Origin: Paenibacillus azoreducens
GTDB lineage: Bacteria > Bacillota > Bacilli > Paenibacillales > Paenibacillaceae
NCBI RefSeq assembly: GCF_021654775.1
Contig: NZ_AP025343.1
Location: 124,001 to 188,000 of the forward strand
Reading direction: 5' to 3'
DNA length: 64,000 nucleotides
A model generated the notes under the pieces. That model was not told the origin of the DNA and did not search any database. It was given only the letters and a program-made list of their open reading frames with translations. Below, piece by piece: positions 9,109-18,336 of the stretch (positions are counted from its first letter, which is position 1; every line of letters starts with the position of its first letter). The position numbers and the translations under genes are program-made.

Positions 9109-9792
9109 CTACGCCATCCGATCCAATTCTAAAGGCAAAAATGCATAGTCGCCGTCTCTAACGATCTCACATTTACGAACGGTAATCGGATGTTTAAAAA
9201 TGGGCCCATCGATGACCGTCGTATGAAATTCGCCGCCTTCGCCGCAGGGGTCGATGCCGCGGGCCTGCAGTTCTTCCACAAATTCATGGGTCAGAACCCG
9301 TCCCAAATCTTCCTCCTTCATCCCTAACGATAGATTTACCGTGACAAGCATCGTGACGAAGCCAAGATTTATAAATTCTTGAACGGCTTCCAGATGATCC
9401 ATCTCCCATAACGGCATCCCCAGCTTCAAACCGGCATTTTTCGTCACCTTATCATGCCAGCAGCCGTGAGCAGGCATGTCCAAATCTCCGGTCACCAATG
9501 CTTCGGCGCCTTTGTTTTTGGCTTGTTTTAACAGTCCCGTAAAGACGGATTCATAATCCGTCCAGCTTGCTGCTCCGGTATATACCGGGAGGCCGACCGA
9601 TTCTGCTTGGGCGCGAATGATTTCGGGCGGCATGCCATGGGATCTGGAGCGCTTTCCTTCTTCCTCCAGCATGATAATCAGCCCAACAGCTTCTCCTACC
9701 TGCATGGCTTTATATAAAGCCAGAACACTATCTTTTCCACCACTAAAAGAAGCTATAAATTTATGCCCGCAGGCACCGTTTTTCCAGTTCAT
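9109..9792 (-). CDS. Dph6-related ATP pyrophosphatase
   Basis: A 227-residue member of the adenine-nucleotide alpha-hydrolase (PP-loop) superfamily. The PP-loop SGGKDS is at residues 17-22 and GEGGEFHT, typical of the diphthine-ammonia ligase (Dph6/MJ0570) group, is near residue 181. Bacteria lack diphthamide, so the true substrate is unknown; the protein presumably adenylylates a carboxyl or amide substrate. The start has only a weak ribosome site (AGAAG) and could shift slightly. It appears to be a single gene. Confidence 0.85.
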   Translation of the reverse strand: MNWKNGACGHKFIASFSGGKDSVLALYKAMQVGEAVGLIIMLEEEGKRSRSHGMPPEIIRAQAESVGLPVYTGAASWTDYESVFTGLLKQAKNKGAEALVTGDLDMPAHGCWHDKVTKNAGLKLGMPLWEMDHLEAVQEFINLGFVTMLVTVNLSLGMKEEDLGRVLTHEFVEELQARGIDPCGEGGEFHTTVIDGPIFKHPITVRKCEIVRDGDYAFLPLELDRMA

Positions 9793-9889
9793 ATCTTCTG
9801 TGATCCCTACCTTTTCAATCCTGTTTTCACGTTGATGTATTGTTTAGTCTTATTGTATCAAGGATTGGGGAGGTATGCGGATGAAAATC

Positions 9890-10369
9890 TCATTGTGAAA
9901 AAGCTTCGTTTGTTTTTACTCGCAGACATAACAGATCGACGAAAAACAGGATTAGCATAAATGAGGCTGAGCTTACGGGTTGCATTAGATTACCGATAGG
10001 TAGGGAGGTGACAGGAGAGATAATATAGTTGATCAGCGCTATTCCTGCGAATAAAGCAGTATTAAATAATAAGAAATGTGTTATTCGATTGATATTTTTT
10101 CGGGAAACAATATGCATGATGAACGCCGCTATGATAAATGAAAATAAAAAGAATTTTTCAAACGTGGATACCCATCCTCCAAGCTGTTCGATCGCATTGA
10201 AATCTTGTTCAGTTAAGTTGCTTTTGGATAACCAATAATACGATTTATGTAGGCGGTAATCGTCTAACAGTACATAACTGTAATAGAATATGAGCATTAT
10301 GATTGAGTAAACTATAAAAAACTTTTTGTTGAAGGTTTTATTTTCATTCCGATCAGAGAAAAAATGCAA
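9890..10369 (-). CDS. Hypothetical four-segment membrane protein
   Basis: A 159-residue protein with four hydrophobic segments (about residues 17-36, 72-92, 100-120, 130-150) and short charged ends; no recognised family. The start codon is TTG at 10369, 4 bases after a long G-rich ribosome site (GGGGGGAG). No link to its neighbours is visible. Confidence 0.6.
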   Translation of the reverse strand: MHFFSDRNENKTFNKKFFIVYSIIMLIFYYSYVLLDDYRLHKSYYWLSKSNLTEQDFNAIEQLGGWVSTFEKFFLFSFIIAAFIMHIVSRKNINRITHFLLFNTALFAGIALINYIISPVTSLPIGNLMQPVSSASFMLILFFVDLLCLRVKTNEAFSQ

Positions 10370-10729
10370 TCCGCTCCCCCCCTAACGCTGAAATACTAAC
10401 TTAACACCAATTAAACACTTATTTGTAAATCTAAATATTTATTCCTAAGCTGCCGTATTGTCATGTCCATATTCAGTATGCATTTTTATATTACCATATA
10501 TTTGAATAATTGATATCGATTTTCTGTTGTCTTTTCTCTAAAATTACAAACTTATGGGGGATTGCTAGTGATTGGGGTGTCAGAAGATTGAAGGGGAAGA
10601 ATGAACCTCAGATCGCCATTATAACTGTGCAGCTCGAAGAAATGATGGCGATCCGGCGATTCATAGAAAAATAAAATACTCAATAAATATCGCCCTCATC
10701 AGGGGCTCTCACGTGGAATCCGATCTCTC
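10370..10729. other. Intergenic stretch with one inverted repeat
   Basis: The only structure seen is GATCGCCAT (10611-10619) pairing with ATGGCGATC (10645-10653), a perfect 9-bp inverted repeat with a 25-base gap and no T-run. I find no supportable gene. Confidence 0.4.
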
Positions 10730-10963
10730 TTAATATCGCATCATCGAGTTATGCATCATTCCAGGAGAGTCGAATCCCCGACCTCCTTGGTGACAACTAT
10801 TATACATTTGCTCTAAATCGGAATCGCCCAGGTTTGGATGCATTTCTCTCATAAAGGGAAGCATTTCTCTAAAGGTTCCTGGTCCTGCCTGAGCGTACAC
10901 TGCAGTTCCAATGCCGACAGATATGATCACAGCGCCGATCCCGGCTAACACTTTCGTTTTCAT
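10730..10963 (-). CDS. Small exported protein with conserved Cys-His tail
   Basis: 77 residues: a Sec signal peptide (MKTKVLAGIGAVIISVGIG, cleavage probably after VYAQA) and a mature part of about 52 residues containing MLPFMREMHPNL, QMYNSCHQGG and a Met-rich end (PGMMHNSMMRY). The single Cys-His pair and terminal methionines might bind metal, but I do not know a characterised homologue. The ribosome site AAGGAAGTGA lies 9 bases before ATG. Confidence 0.65.
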   Translation of the reverse strand: MKTKVLAGIGAVIISVGIGTAVYAQAGPGTFREMLPFMREMHPNLGDSDLEQMYNSCHQGGRGFDSPGMMHNSMMRY

Positions 10964-11118
10964 GGGGCAACTTCACTTCCTTAGCTTAAATTTGGTTACA
11001 TACTATACCCTCCATACCTACTATTCAGCGAATAAAATCACATTCCTGAAATGGCAAACGAAATATTTAGGAACACGATTACTTAGCCAATAATTCGCAG
11101 ATGATTTATCCGTATACC

Positions 11119-13056
11119 CTAGAAACAATCATATAAGTCTACAGCTGTTTGCTGAGCTTTTAATTTCTCTAAAAAGACGGGATCGTCTACGATCTCCCCA
11201 AGCTCATAAAACAGCTGCTCCTGGCTTTCCAAATCCTCGGCTCTTAAAGCCAGCATAAACACAAAATAGATAGACTCGTTTTCTATAGTAAGAGGACACT
11301 TCAACTTGTGTAAAAGAACCCTGCTCCGCCTCACCAACGTGTTTTTTCCGTGGGGAAGAAGAATGCCGCCGCCGATCGAAGTGGAGGACATCGCTTCCCT
11401 TTTAAGCATGGATTCCGTGTATCCTTCCTCAACATATCCCTTTTCCCGGAGTTGTTCGGCCATTTCTACCAGCAAAAGTTTCTCGTGAACTTTTTCGGTG
11501 TGAATCTTGATCATGGATTTGTCGAGCATGCTCCGGAGAACAGGAAAACGATGGGCAACCGGTTTGCTGTTTTGCCTTGATTCTATAAAATGCTGCAGCT
11601 TCTGCTGATCAGCATCAGTAAAGAGCGGGGAAATCATGCAAACCGGTAAATCAATCTCATCTAAAGGCGCTACACTGATCAGGAAATCAGGTTTGTACAA
11701 TCTTATAGACTTATTCAACTCTGTAACAGAGGAGGTGGCGACAATATCTACAGAGTCAAACGACCGTTTTATTTTTGTCCGCAGCAGTTGTGAGATGCCT
11801 ATTCCCATCGTACAGACTATAAGAGCTGTTGCCGTTTGCTGCTGCCTATTCCTCTCAAGGGAGGATTGGAAATGAACGGCCACATAACCCACCTCATCCT
11901 CAGGCAGATGGATTCCATACTCCTTCTCAAGGTCAGGCAGCACAGAATACAGAATCTCAAGAATATAAAAGTACATTTTCTTGATTTCTCTTAGCATCGG
12001 ATTCACAATGATCAGACCATGTCTGTATCGGGCCACTGCTGTGTCAAGATGGATGGCCAGAAGAACTCTCAGATCTTCATCCTGAACGATGGAAGGGCTT
12101 ACCTTTTGGCTGACTCTTCTAATCAAATCTTCGGTAAAGGTTACAATTCCCGGCTCCAGTTGTTTCAATATATCTTCACGTTCATTAGGTTTCAAGGCAG
12201 GATCAAGATGAATTTTGGCGCCGAGCAGATGAAGGGTCAAGTTTAATATTTCCTCTTCCGGGAGGGAAACGGCAAAAGCGGTATCCAAATCCCGGACTAA
12301 TGCCTTCATTTGTTCATATTCGGTTTTTTTCCGGATGACATCAGAATCTCTGGGCAGCTCATTCAACGTGAACCCCGATTTAAAGCGGTGATAGGCAATT
12401 AACACATGGAACAGCAGAGATTGGAAGGCCAGGTCCGTAAAGCTGAAGGTAAGCGTGCTTTCGAGTCTCCGCAGGCGGCATTCGGCCATCTGTTTTTCAC
12501 TTGGAGCAAACCAGTCGGCTATCATTTCAAAGCTGCTTTTGTTTGCAGCGGGAGCAATCTCGGCGATGGTGGAAATGGCACACCGCTTCATTCGTTCCGG
12601 CCCCTCCAGTTTTACGCCGTAGTTTTGTCTGCGTATCAAAACAAGACGATACCGCTCCGCCCATTCGTCCAGTTCGTCCAAGTCTTCCCGTATAACCGCT
12701 CGATTGGTGAAGAAATGCTCGGCTAGTTCCTGGATCGTCACCCACTCGTCACGAATTAAAAGCAGCTTGGCGATACACAGTTTGCGGTGATCCTGCATCA
12801 TGTCTACTTGGACATGGTCTAATTCCTGCAGCAGATGTTTTTTCTCAAAATCTTCCGCATGCAGGCAAACACCAGCGCTTGGTTTACGGATCAGTACCGC
12901 TTGAGAGCGCTTTAAAATCCAGTTGTCCAAAACCTTGAAATCGTTGCGGATCGTTTTCTCCGAACAGTCCATTTTGGAAGCCAGCTCTTTGATCGAGATA
13001 AACTCCGGTTCTTTTGTAAGAAAAAAAGTAAGCAAACGTTTTTGTCTTGCGTTCAT
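11119..13056 (-). CDS. PRD-containing PTS regulator (MtlR/BglG-type activator)
   Basis: A 645-residue regulator: N-terminal helix-turn-helix (QKRLLTFFLTKEPEFISIKELASK), a second HTH/Mga-like region, two PTS regulation domains, an EIIB-like domain with the Cys in ALIVCTMGIGISQLL, and a C-terminal EIIA-like domain with the His in GGGILLPHGKN. Proteins of this design activate PTS operons; phosphorylation of the PRD histidines and of the EIIB/EIIA-like sites by HPr and EII reports sugar transport. It lies just downstream of a fructose-type PTS cluster and is its obvious regulator, but a strong terminator separates it from the EI gene, so it needs its own promoter. GAGGTG precedes ATG by 4-5 bases. 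Confidence 0.92.
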   Translation of the reverse strand: MNARQKRLLTFFLTKEPEFISIKELASKMDCSEKTIRNDFKVLDNWILKRSQAVLIRKPSAGVCLHAEDFEKKHLLQELDHVQVDMMQDHRKLCIAKLLLIRDEWVTIQELAEHFFTNRAVIREDLDELDEWAERYRLVLIRRQNYGVKLEGPERMKRCAISTIAEIAPAANKSSFEMIADWFAPSEKQMAECRLRRLESTLTFSFTDLAFQSLLFHVLIAYHRFKSGFTLNELPRDSDVIRKKTEYEQMKALVRDLDTAFAVSLPEEEILNLTLHLLGAKIHLDPALKPNEREDILKQLEPGIVTFTEDLIRRVSQKVSPSIVQDEDLRVLLAIHLDTAVARYRHGLIIVNPMLREIKKMYFYILEILYSVLPDLEKEYGIHLPEDEVGYVAVHFQSSLERNRQQQTATALIVCTMGIGISQLLRTKIKRSFDSVDIVATSSVTELNKSIRLYKPDFLISVAPLDEIDLPVCMISPLFTDADQQKLQHFIESRQNSKPVAHRFPVLRSMLDKSMIKIHTEKVHEKLLLVEMAEQLREKGYVEEGYTESMLKREAMSSTSIGGGILLPHGKNTLVRRSRVLLHKLKCPLTIENESIYFVFMLALRAEDLESQEQLFYELGEIVDDPVFLEKLKAQQTAVDLYDCF

Positions 13057-13123
13057 TTTTCACCTCATACCTCCACTCGGGCAAGGGAAGAAGAATGGTT
13101 GCCGTATTGTACAACCCACATTT

Positions 13124-13158
13124 TTAAAAAAAAGAGCAAGGAAGTTTCTTGCTCTTTT
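13124..13158 (-). terminator. Terminator between the EI gene and the PTS regulator
   Basis: AAAAGAGCAAG pairs perfectly with CTTGCTCTTTT around a 7-base loop; on the minus strand it ends in a long T-run. It closes the EIIBC-EIIA-HPr-EI operon. Confidence 0.85.
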
Positions 13159-13173
13159 GGAACAGTGTAGAAT

Positions 13174-14916
13174 TTATAGAGTTAGTTCTGCCACGGCAGG
13201 AACTTTGTTATTCACATATTGTTTGATTTCTTCTGCTGATGTCATGTTAAGAGCCTCTTCCGCCAGTGCCTGCATCTCCGCTCGGTTCAGCTTGCTCATC
13301 AGTGCCCGGGCGGAGAGAATGGACCCTGTGCTCATGCTGAATTCATCAAGCCCCAGACCCACCAATATCGGGATGGCCGTCAGATTGCCAGCCATTTCCC
13401 CGCACATGCCTACCCATTTGCCGTGTTGATGCGCGGCATGAATGACATTGCGGATTAAACGCAGTATAGCCGGATTGAGCGGTTCCGATAAGTAGGAGAC
13501 CCGCTCATTCATCCGATCGGCCGCCATCGTATATTGTACAAGATCGTTAGTACCGATACTGAAAAAATCAACTTCTTGGATAAGAATGTCTGCGATCAGG
13601 GCGGCGGATGGAACTTCAATCATCATTCCGACTTCCATTTCACGGTTATAAGGAATGTTTTCCTTGTCCAGTTCCTGCTTGGCCTCGGCCAGGATGCTAT
13701 TTGCTTCTCTAAGCTCCTGCATGGTTGCAATCATCGGGTACATTAGCTTAATGTTGCCGAAAGCGCTGGCACGGAGTATCGCGCGCAGTTGGGTTTTGAA
13801 AATGTCCTTCCGATCCAAACACAGCCTGATCGCCCGGTAACCTAGAAACGGATTTGCTTCTTTAGGAAGATCCATATACGGGAGCTCTTTGTCCCCGCCG
13901 ATATCGAGCGTCCGGATAACGACAGGGGCTGTGCTGCCGAATATTTCTGCGACCACCTTGTAAGCATCGAACTGTACTTCCTCGGAAGGCAGACTTTCGC
14001 ATCCCATGTAAAGAAACTCCGTACGGTACAAGCCGATCCCTTCGGCTCCACTGCGTTTAGCTGCGTATGCGTCCTGAGGATTCCCGACATTTGATACAAT
14101 CTCAAGAAGATGGCCATCAGCGGTTACGGACGGTTGATCATGGAACTTTTTCAACTCCTGCATGCAGGCATTATATTGCTGCTGAAGTACTTGATAGGAG
14201 GCAATAACGGATTCCGGCGGATTAATGAGCAAGGTTCCTTTGGCCCCGTCCAGGATCACATAATCGCCTGGTTTTACTTTCGATGTTACTTCATTCAGAC
14301 CAACGACGGCGGGAATTTCCATGGAGCGGGCCATAATCGCTGAGTGAGAAGTATGACCCCCGATATTGGTAGCGAAGCCGGCAATTTTTTCGCGGTCCAG
14401 CTGGGCAGTGTCCGATGGAGTCAGGTCATTGGCGAGCAGAACAACAGGATCCTTCACTTGGTCGAGTCCGTCGGCTTCCAACCCAAGCAGATGTTTCATC
14501 ATCCGTTTGCTTACGTCGCGGATATCCGCTGCACGTTCCCGCAAGTACTCGTTGTCCATGCTTTCGAACAAAGCAACGATTTCCTCGGTTGCATCGTTTA
14601 GTGCGGCCTCGGCGTTAATCCGGCCGTTCTGAATCATTTCTTTCGCCCTGCCGATATACTCCTCATCTTGAAGAACAAGAATATGGGTGGCAAAAATTTT
14701 AGCATGTTCTTCATCTATGGTTTCCTCTGTCCATGCCTTCAACTCTTCCAGCTCGGCGATGGATTGATCCACCGTGGACTCCAAACGTTTTATTTCCAAT
14801 TCCGTTTCCTCAGGAGGCAGCGTTCGTCTTATAATCTCTGCCTGCGTATCTTGAAGAATAAAGGCAGGCCCCATCGCATAACCGGAAGCTGCAGCAATTC
14901 CTTGTAGTTCTATCAT
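13174..14916 (-). CDS. ptsI: PTS enzyme I (phosphoenolpyruvate-protein phosphotransferase)
   Basis: 580 residues, full length for the family. It transfers phosphate from phosphoenolpyruvate to HPr in the cytoplasm. The catalytic histidine is His191 in GGHTSHSAIMARS; the PEP-binding domain shows GIGLYRTEFLYM, the metal-site EVPSAALIAD region, SIGTNDLVQYT and the catalytic-Cys segment GMCGEMAGN. It lies 23 bases after the HPr gene in the same operon. Because EI and HPr normally come from a single general ptsHI locus, their presence in a sugar-specific operon suggests either that this is the only copy or that a dedicated second set exists. GGAGGGG precedes ATG. Confidence 0.95.
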   Translation of the reverse strand: MIELQGIAAASGYAMGPAFILQDTQAEIIRRTLPPEETELEIKRLESTVDQSIAELEELKAWTEETIDEEHAKIFATHILVLQDEEYIGRAKEMIQNGRINAEAALNDATEEIVALFESMDNEYLRERAADIRDVSKRMMKHLLGLEADGLDQVKDPVVLLANDLTPSDTAQLDREKIAGFATNIGGHTSHSAIMARSMEIPAVVGLNEVTSKVKPGDYVILDGAKGTLLINPPESVIASYQVLQQQYNACMQELKKFHDQPSVTADGHLLEIVSNVGNPQDAYAAKRSGAEGIGLYRTEFLYMGCESLPSEEVQFDAYKVVAEIFGSTAPVVIRTLDIGGDKELPYMDLPKEANPFLGYRAIRLCLDRKDIFKTQLRAILRASAFGNIKLMYPMIATMQELREANSILAEAKQELDKENIPYNREMEVGMMIEVPSAALIADILIQEVDFFSIGTNDLVQYTMAADRMNERVSYLSEPLNPAILRLIRNVIHAAHQHGKWVGMCGEMAGNLTAIPILVGLGLDEFSMSTGSILSARALMSKLNRAEMQALAEEALNMTSAEEIKQYVNNKVPAVAELTL

Positions 14917-14939
14917 GTTCTAAAGCCCCTCCTTTTGGA

Positions 14940-15197
14940 TTATTCCAAAATAGATTCGATCAATGCCCCAATTTCATTGAGGGCTTCTTCTTCTTTTTCC
15001 CCATCGGTAACGACGGTGACGGTATCTCCATGGTGCAAACCAGCTGCCAGCACGCCGACGATACTTTTAGCGTTAATTTTTTTATCGTCTACTAAAAAAC
15101 TGATTTTGCAGGGAAAGGAGGAAGCTTTCTTCACGATTTCACCTGCAGGCCGGGCATGAATGCCCATTGGATTTTTAACAGTAAATTCTTTTTGCAT
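14940..15197 (-). CDS. ptsH: HPr family phosphocarrier protein
   Basis: 85 residues. The active-site histidine is His14 in PMGIHARPAG, and the regulatory serine equivalent to Ser46 is present (NAKSIVGVL). It should therefore carry phosphate from EI to EIIA and also be a substrate for HPr kinase, unlike Crh proteins, which lack the histidine. Encoded between EIIA and EI in a PTS operon. Confidence 0.94.
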   Translation of the reverse strand: MQKEFTVKNPMGIHARPAGEIVKKASSFPCKISFLVDDKKINAKSIVGVLAAGLHHGDTVTVVTDGEKEEEALNEIGALIESILE

Positions 15198-15248
15198 AAT
15201 CGGTTACCTCATTGTATTTGATTTGAGTTAATTGTTTTCGTAATAACA

Positions 15249-15701
15249 TTAGAGAGTGCCGAGCAGTTCCAGTACTTCTTCCTTGGAGGAAGCCTTCATC
15301 AGTTTTTCACGGAATTCATCGTCAATCAGCTTGCGGGACAACTGGGTTAAAATGACAAGATGATCATTGCTGGCGCTTGCCTTCGGCACCGCAATCATGA
15401 AAAACAGGTTGGCGGGCTCATCATCAATGCTTTCCCAGTTAACAGCCTGTTTTTTTAAACCGAATACGAGTGACGGAGTTTTGACCGCGTCCGTTTTGGC
15501 ATGGGGGATGGCAATGCCCATTCCAATACCTGTGCTGGACTCTTCTTCACGGGCATAGATCGCTTGTTCGAACTCGGCCTCATCGTTCAGAAGTCCTTGT
15601 GATTTCAGCATGCCGATCATCTCGGAGATGATGGCTTGTTTTGTATTTCCCGATAGTTCCAGTGAGATAAGATCGTTGTTAATAATATCGGTAATTTTCA
15701 T
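15249..15701 (-). CDS. PTS fructose-type EIIA component
   Basis: 150 residues of the fructose/mannitol EIIA (PTS_EIIA_2) fold. The phosphorylated histidine is His67 in GMGIAIPHAKT. It takes phosphate from HPr and passes it to the EIIB domain encoded upstream. Located 34 bases after the EIIBC gene with AGAGGAG before ATG. Proteins of this family also occur as the regulatory PtsN type, but the context fits transport. Confidence 0.92.
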   Translation of the reverse strand: MKITDIINNDLISLELSGNTKQAIISEMIGMLKSQGLLNDEAEFEQAIYAREEESSTGIGMGIAIPHAKTDAVKTPSLVFGLKKQAVNWESIDDEPANLFFMIAVPKASASNDHLVILTQLSRKLIDDEFREKLMKASSKEEVLELLGTL

Positions 15702-15735
15702 GTTGATGTCTCCTCTGTATCGTTTGTATCGTTGA

Positions 15736-17169
15736 TTAGTCTTGAGGAACTTCTTTTTTCAGTGCATTGACCAAAACGGCCGTGACAACGGTGCCGACAG
15801 CAAGTGCCACGAAGAACATACCCACATGACCAACCGCATTAAATGCGGCAACAATCGGTCCTCCATGCGGTACGGAATCCGTTACTTTACTTTCCATGGC
15901 GATCACAGCAGCAACCATCGAGCCAACGATGATACTTGGAATGACGCGAAGAGGGTCCTTGGCGGCGAAGGGTATAGCCCCTTCCGTGATGCCAAACAAT
16001 CCCATGGCCAGGGCAGCTTTCCCGGCATCTTGCTCTTCGGCTTCATATTTGCGTTTATTAAGCAGGGTGGCTAGTCCCATTCCAAGCGGGGGTACACAGA
16101 TCGCTGCAGCGATAGAACCCATGATGAAGGTATTACCCTGTCCGATCATGGAAGCGCCGAACAAGAAGGCAACTTTATTAAAAGGCCCACCCATATCGAA
16201 GGCGATCATGGCACCCAGGATCATGGCGAGGACGATACTGCTGGCTCCCTGCATGCTGTTCAGCCAACTGGTCATGGCTTCCATCAGGTTAGCAATCGGT
16301 GTCCCCAGAACGAAAATGAACAGTAAACCAACGATCAATGTCGAAAAAATCGGAATAATCAGAATCGGCATAATGGGTTGAATAACGGATGGCACTTTCA
16401 GTTTTTTGATGAATTTTGCTATATAACCGGCAAGAAACCCGGCGATGATGCCTCCGATGAAACCAGCCCCAGCCGCACTGCCGTAGAAGCTGCCGTTTGC
16501 GGCAATATATCCGCCCACCATACCTGGAACAAGGCCGGGCCTGTCTGCAATACTTACCGCGATGAAGCCCGACAAAATAGGAATCATGAAGGTAAAGCCG
16601 GCAACCCCGATATCATTGACCGTTTTCCAAAATGAACCATCGGGGATTTTCACGCCTTCCGGCGTTGGCTGTCCTCCGATAGCCAAGGAAATGGCGATCA
16701 GTAATCCCCCGATCACCACAAACGGAATCATATAAGATACCCCGTTCATCAGATGGCGATAAATCGGATTTTGTTTGGATTTCCGTTCTTTCTTCACTTC
16801 CTGGATAGATTTTAGCGTTCCCTTCTTATCCCCCGTGGCCTCTTCTACTTCACCATAAATCGGAACTTCGCCGGTTTCAAATTGTTTGATTAATTCTTCA
16901 GGGTTTTTAATGGCTGAAGTAACGCGAGTTTCCAATACTCTTTTTCCTTTGAAACGTTCTTTGTTCAAGACTGCTTTGTCCGCAGCAATGATAATGCCGT
17001 CTGCGGCCGCAATGTCTTCAGGTGTCAACTCATTTTCGATACCGATGGTGCCTTGAGTTTCCACTTTCATGTCGACCCCAAGTTTGGCTGCTGTTTTGGA
17101 CAATTTTTCAGCTGCCATATACGTATGGGCGATACCGTTCGGACAGGACGTAATTCCAAGCAGTTTCAT
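15736..17169 (-). CDS. PTS fructose-type EIIBC permease
   Basis: 477 residues: EIIB with the phosphocysteine Cys9 in ITSCPNGIAHTYMAA, a charged linker (about residues 105-135), then an EIIC membrane domain with about nine segments ending in HGGPIVAAFNAVGHV. It imports and phosphorylates a sugar of the fructose/2-O-alpha-mannosyl-glycerate type; exact specificity cannot be read. First gene of the operon EIIBC-EIIA-HPr-EI, with no phosphofructokinase gene alongside. GAGAGGG precedes ATG. A near-consensus cre site and a palindrome lie 125-152 bases upstream. Confidence 0.92.
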   Translation of the reverse strand: MKLLGITSCPNGIAHTYMAAEKLSKTAAKLGVDMKVETQGTIGIENELTPEDIAAADGIIIAADKAVLNKERFKGKRVLETRVTSAIKNPEELIKQFETGEVPIYGEVEEATGDKKGTLKSIQEVKKERKSKQNPIYRHLMNGVSYMIPFVVIGGLLIAISLAIGGQPTPEGVKIPDGSFWKTVNDIGVAGFTFMIPILSGFIAVSIADRPGLVPGMVGGYIAANGSFYGSAAGAGFIGGIIAGFLAGYIAKFIKKLKVPSVIQPIMPILIIPIFSTLIVGLLFIFVLGTPIANLMEAMTSWLNSMQGASSIVLAMILGAMIAFDMGGPFNKVAFLFGASMIGQGNTFIMGSIAAAICVPPLGMGLATLLNKRKYEAEEQDAGKAALAMGLFGITEGAIPFAAKDPLRVIPSIIVGSMVAAVIAMESKVTDSVPHGGPIVAAFNAVGHVGMFFVALAVGTVVTAVLVNALKKEVPQD

Positions 17170-17293
17170 AGCGACAGCCCTCTCTTCATTTAATTTATTT
17201 TGGATAAAGTAATAGCCTCAACACTATTATGCTTAATTAAATAAGAGGAGATAGGACTGAATTCTTACCGCAATATGTGGAAAGAACCTTATT

Positions 17294-17321
17294 ATTAACC
17301 GCTTTCATAGGAATTTCCTAT
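17294..17321 (-). promoter_or_regulatory. Candidate cre site and operator of the PTS operon
   Basis: On the minus strand ATGAAAGCGGTTAAT (17294-17308) fits the Bacillus cre consensus WTGNAANCGNWNNCW with one mismatch, so CcpA with HPr-Ser-P could bind. It overlaps a perfect 7+1+7 palindrome ATAGGAA-T-TTCCTAT (17307-17321), a plausible site for the PRD regulator. Apart from these, 17170-17484 shows only a poorly defined A+T-rich stretch before the next gene. Confidence 0.45.
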
Positions 17322-17484
17322 AAATGAGCATTAAATTTCGGCGAAATAAAGTCACATTTCGAATGATGCATCGTTCCTCGGTTCTATCTCGTAGTTTCCG
17401 CACAATAACTGGTTAGCTGGTCTACACAACTTGGACTTGTATTTCATATATATATATTAAAACTACTAGAAAGGTGGGCCTATC

Positions 17485-17850
17485 ATGGCTTTAACAACAG
17501 GCATCATTACGAATACGGGAACCGCTCCCGCTACAAACCTTGTCATGAACATTGACAATGATAATCTTAGTTTTTCATCTACCGTTGTTTATCATGTATA
17601 CGTATGGAACAACGTGGTGAGCAAATCCCTGGTTTATGCCAATTTACTGAATATCAATGCGAACACGAGCCAAATCATTAACTTGAACATCGCAGGGAAT
17701 ACTTCTTACGAGGTTCAATTTCTTGTCAACGGACAGGTTCCAACAGATACGGTCATCACTGTATTCGGAACGGATTCATCCGGAAATGTCATTCACTATC
17801 AAAATGTGTTGAATACAGAACTCACATCCATTGCGCAGCTTAACCCATAA
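17485..17850 (+). CDS. Hypothetical Asn/Thr-rich beta-type protein
   Basis: 121 residues, no signal peptide or membrane segment, rich in Asn, Thr and Val with alternating polar/hydrophobic residues that suggest a beta-sandwich. It begins MALTTGIITNTGTAPATNL. AAAGGTGGG precedes ATG. I do not recognise a family. A role at the spore surface is a guess based only on the adjacent spore-protein gene and the composition. Confidence 0.6.
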   Translation: MALTTGIITNTGTAPATNLVMNIDNDNLSFSSTVVYHVYVWNNVVSKSLVYANLLNINANTSQIINLNIAGNTSYEVQFLVNGQVPTDTVITVFGTDSSGNVIHYQNVLNTELTSIAQLNP

Positions 17851-17899
17851 GTTGAAGTGCCGCAACCAATAATCTCCTGCATGATCGATGTTGCATAAA

Positions 17900-17929
17900 G
17901 GATGGCGATTCCCGGTTCAGGGCATGTTA
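17900..17929 (+). promoter_or_regulatory. Candidate sigma-G promoter of the spore-protein gene
   Basis: GGATG-N18-CATGTTA fits the forespore sigma-G pattern (GYATR, 17-18 bases, CATNNTA) with one mismatch in the -35 element. It lies 31 bases before the SASP start codon, as expected for a forespore-specific gene. Confidence 0.5.
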
Positions 17930-17959
17930 ATCAAAAAAGTGATTTTGGGGTGATTAGCA

Positions 17960-18244
17960 ATGTCCAGAAGAAACAGGAAATACGCGGTACCCGGAGCCGA
18001 ACGCGGGATGCAGACATTCAAAGCCGAAGTGATGAGACGCGAAGGTTATGATGTGGATCCAAACCATCCGGATGACGTGAAATATGAAGTGGCCAAAGAG
18101 TTAGGCGTTCCGCTCAAGCCGGATGGCAACGGCGATTTGACAACCGAATCGGTTGGTCATGTCGGAGGGAAAATCGGCGGTTCCATGGTTCGCGAAATGA
18201 TCCGGCTCGCGCAGCAGCAGATGGTGGATCAAGAAAAAAAGTAA
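17960..18244 (+). CDS. Alpha/beta-type small acid-soluble spore protein
   Basis: 94 residues. The C-terminal two thirds match the SASP alpha/beta family: KYEVAKELGVPLKPDGNGDL, GHVGGKIGGSMVREMIRLAQQQ. These proteins coat forespore DNA and protect it from UV and chemicals; the GPR protease cuts at the KYEVAKE region during germination. The N-terminal extension is Arg-rich. GGGGTGAT lies 5 bases before ATG. A sigma-G-like promoter and a clean terminator make it monocistronic. Confidence 0.93.
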   Translation: MSRRNRKYAVPGAERGMQTFKAEVMRREGYDVDPNHPDDVKYEVAKELGVPLKPDGNGDLTTESVGHVGGKIGGSMVREMIRLAQQQMVDQEKK

Positions 18245-18266
18245 GAACGCGTGAACAAAATAACAG

Positions 18267-18295
18267 CCCGCTAAAACATTAGCGGGTTTGTTCCG
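18267..18295 (+). terminator. Terminator of the SASP gene
   Basis: CCCGCTAA (18267-18274) pairs with TTAGCGGG (18279-18286), followed by a T-rich tract. Confidence 0.8.
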
Positions 18296-18336
18296 TTTCT
18301 TATGTGCGCTAGCCGAATTACCAGAGAGTCATGCTT

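Noticed and set aside
10611..10653. Inverted repeat GATCGCCAT/ATGGCGATC as terminator or riboswitch
   Set aside because: Large gap between arms, no T-run and no gene immediately downstream on the relevant strand.
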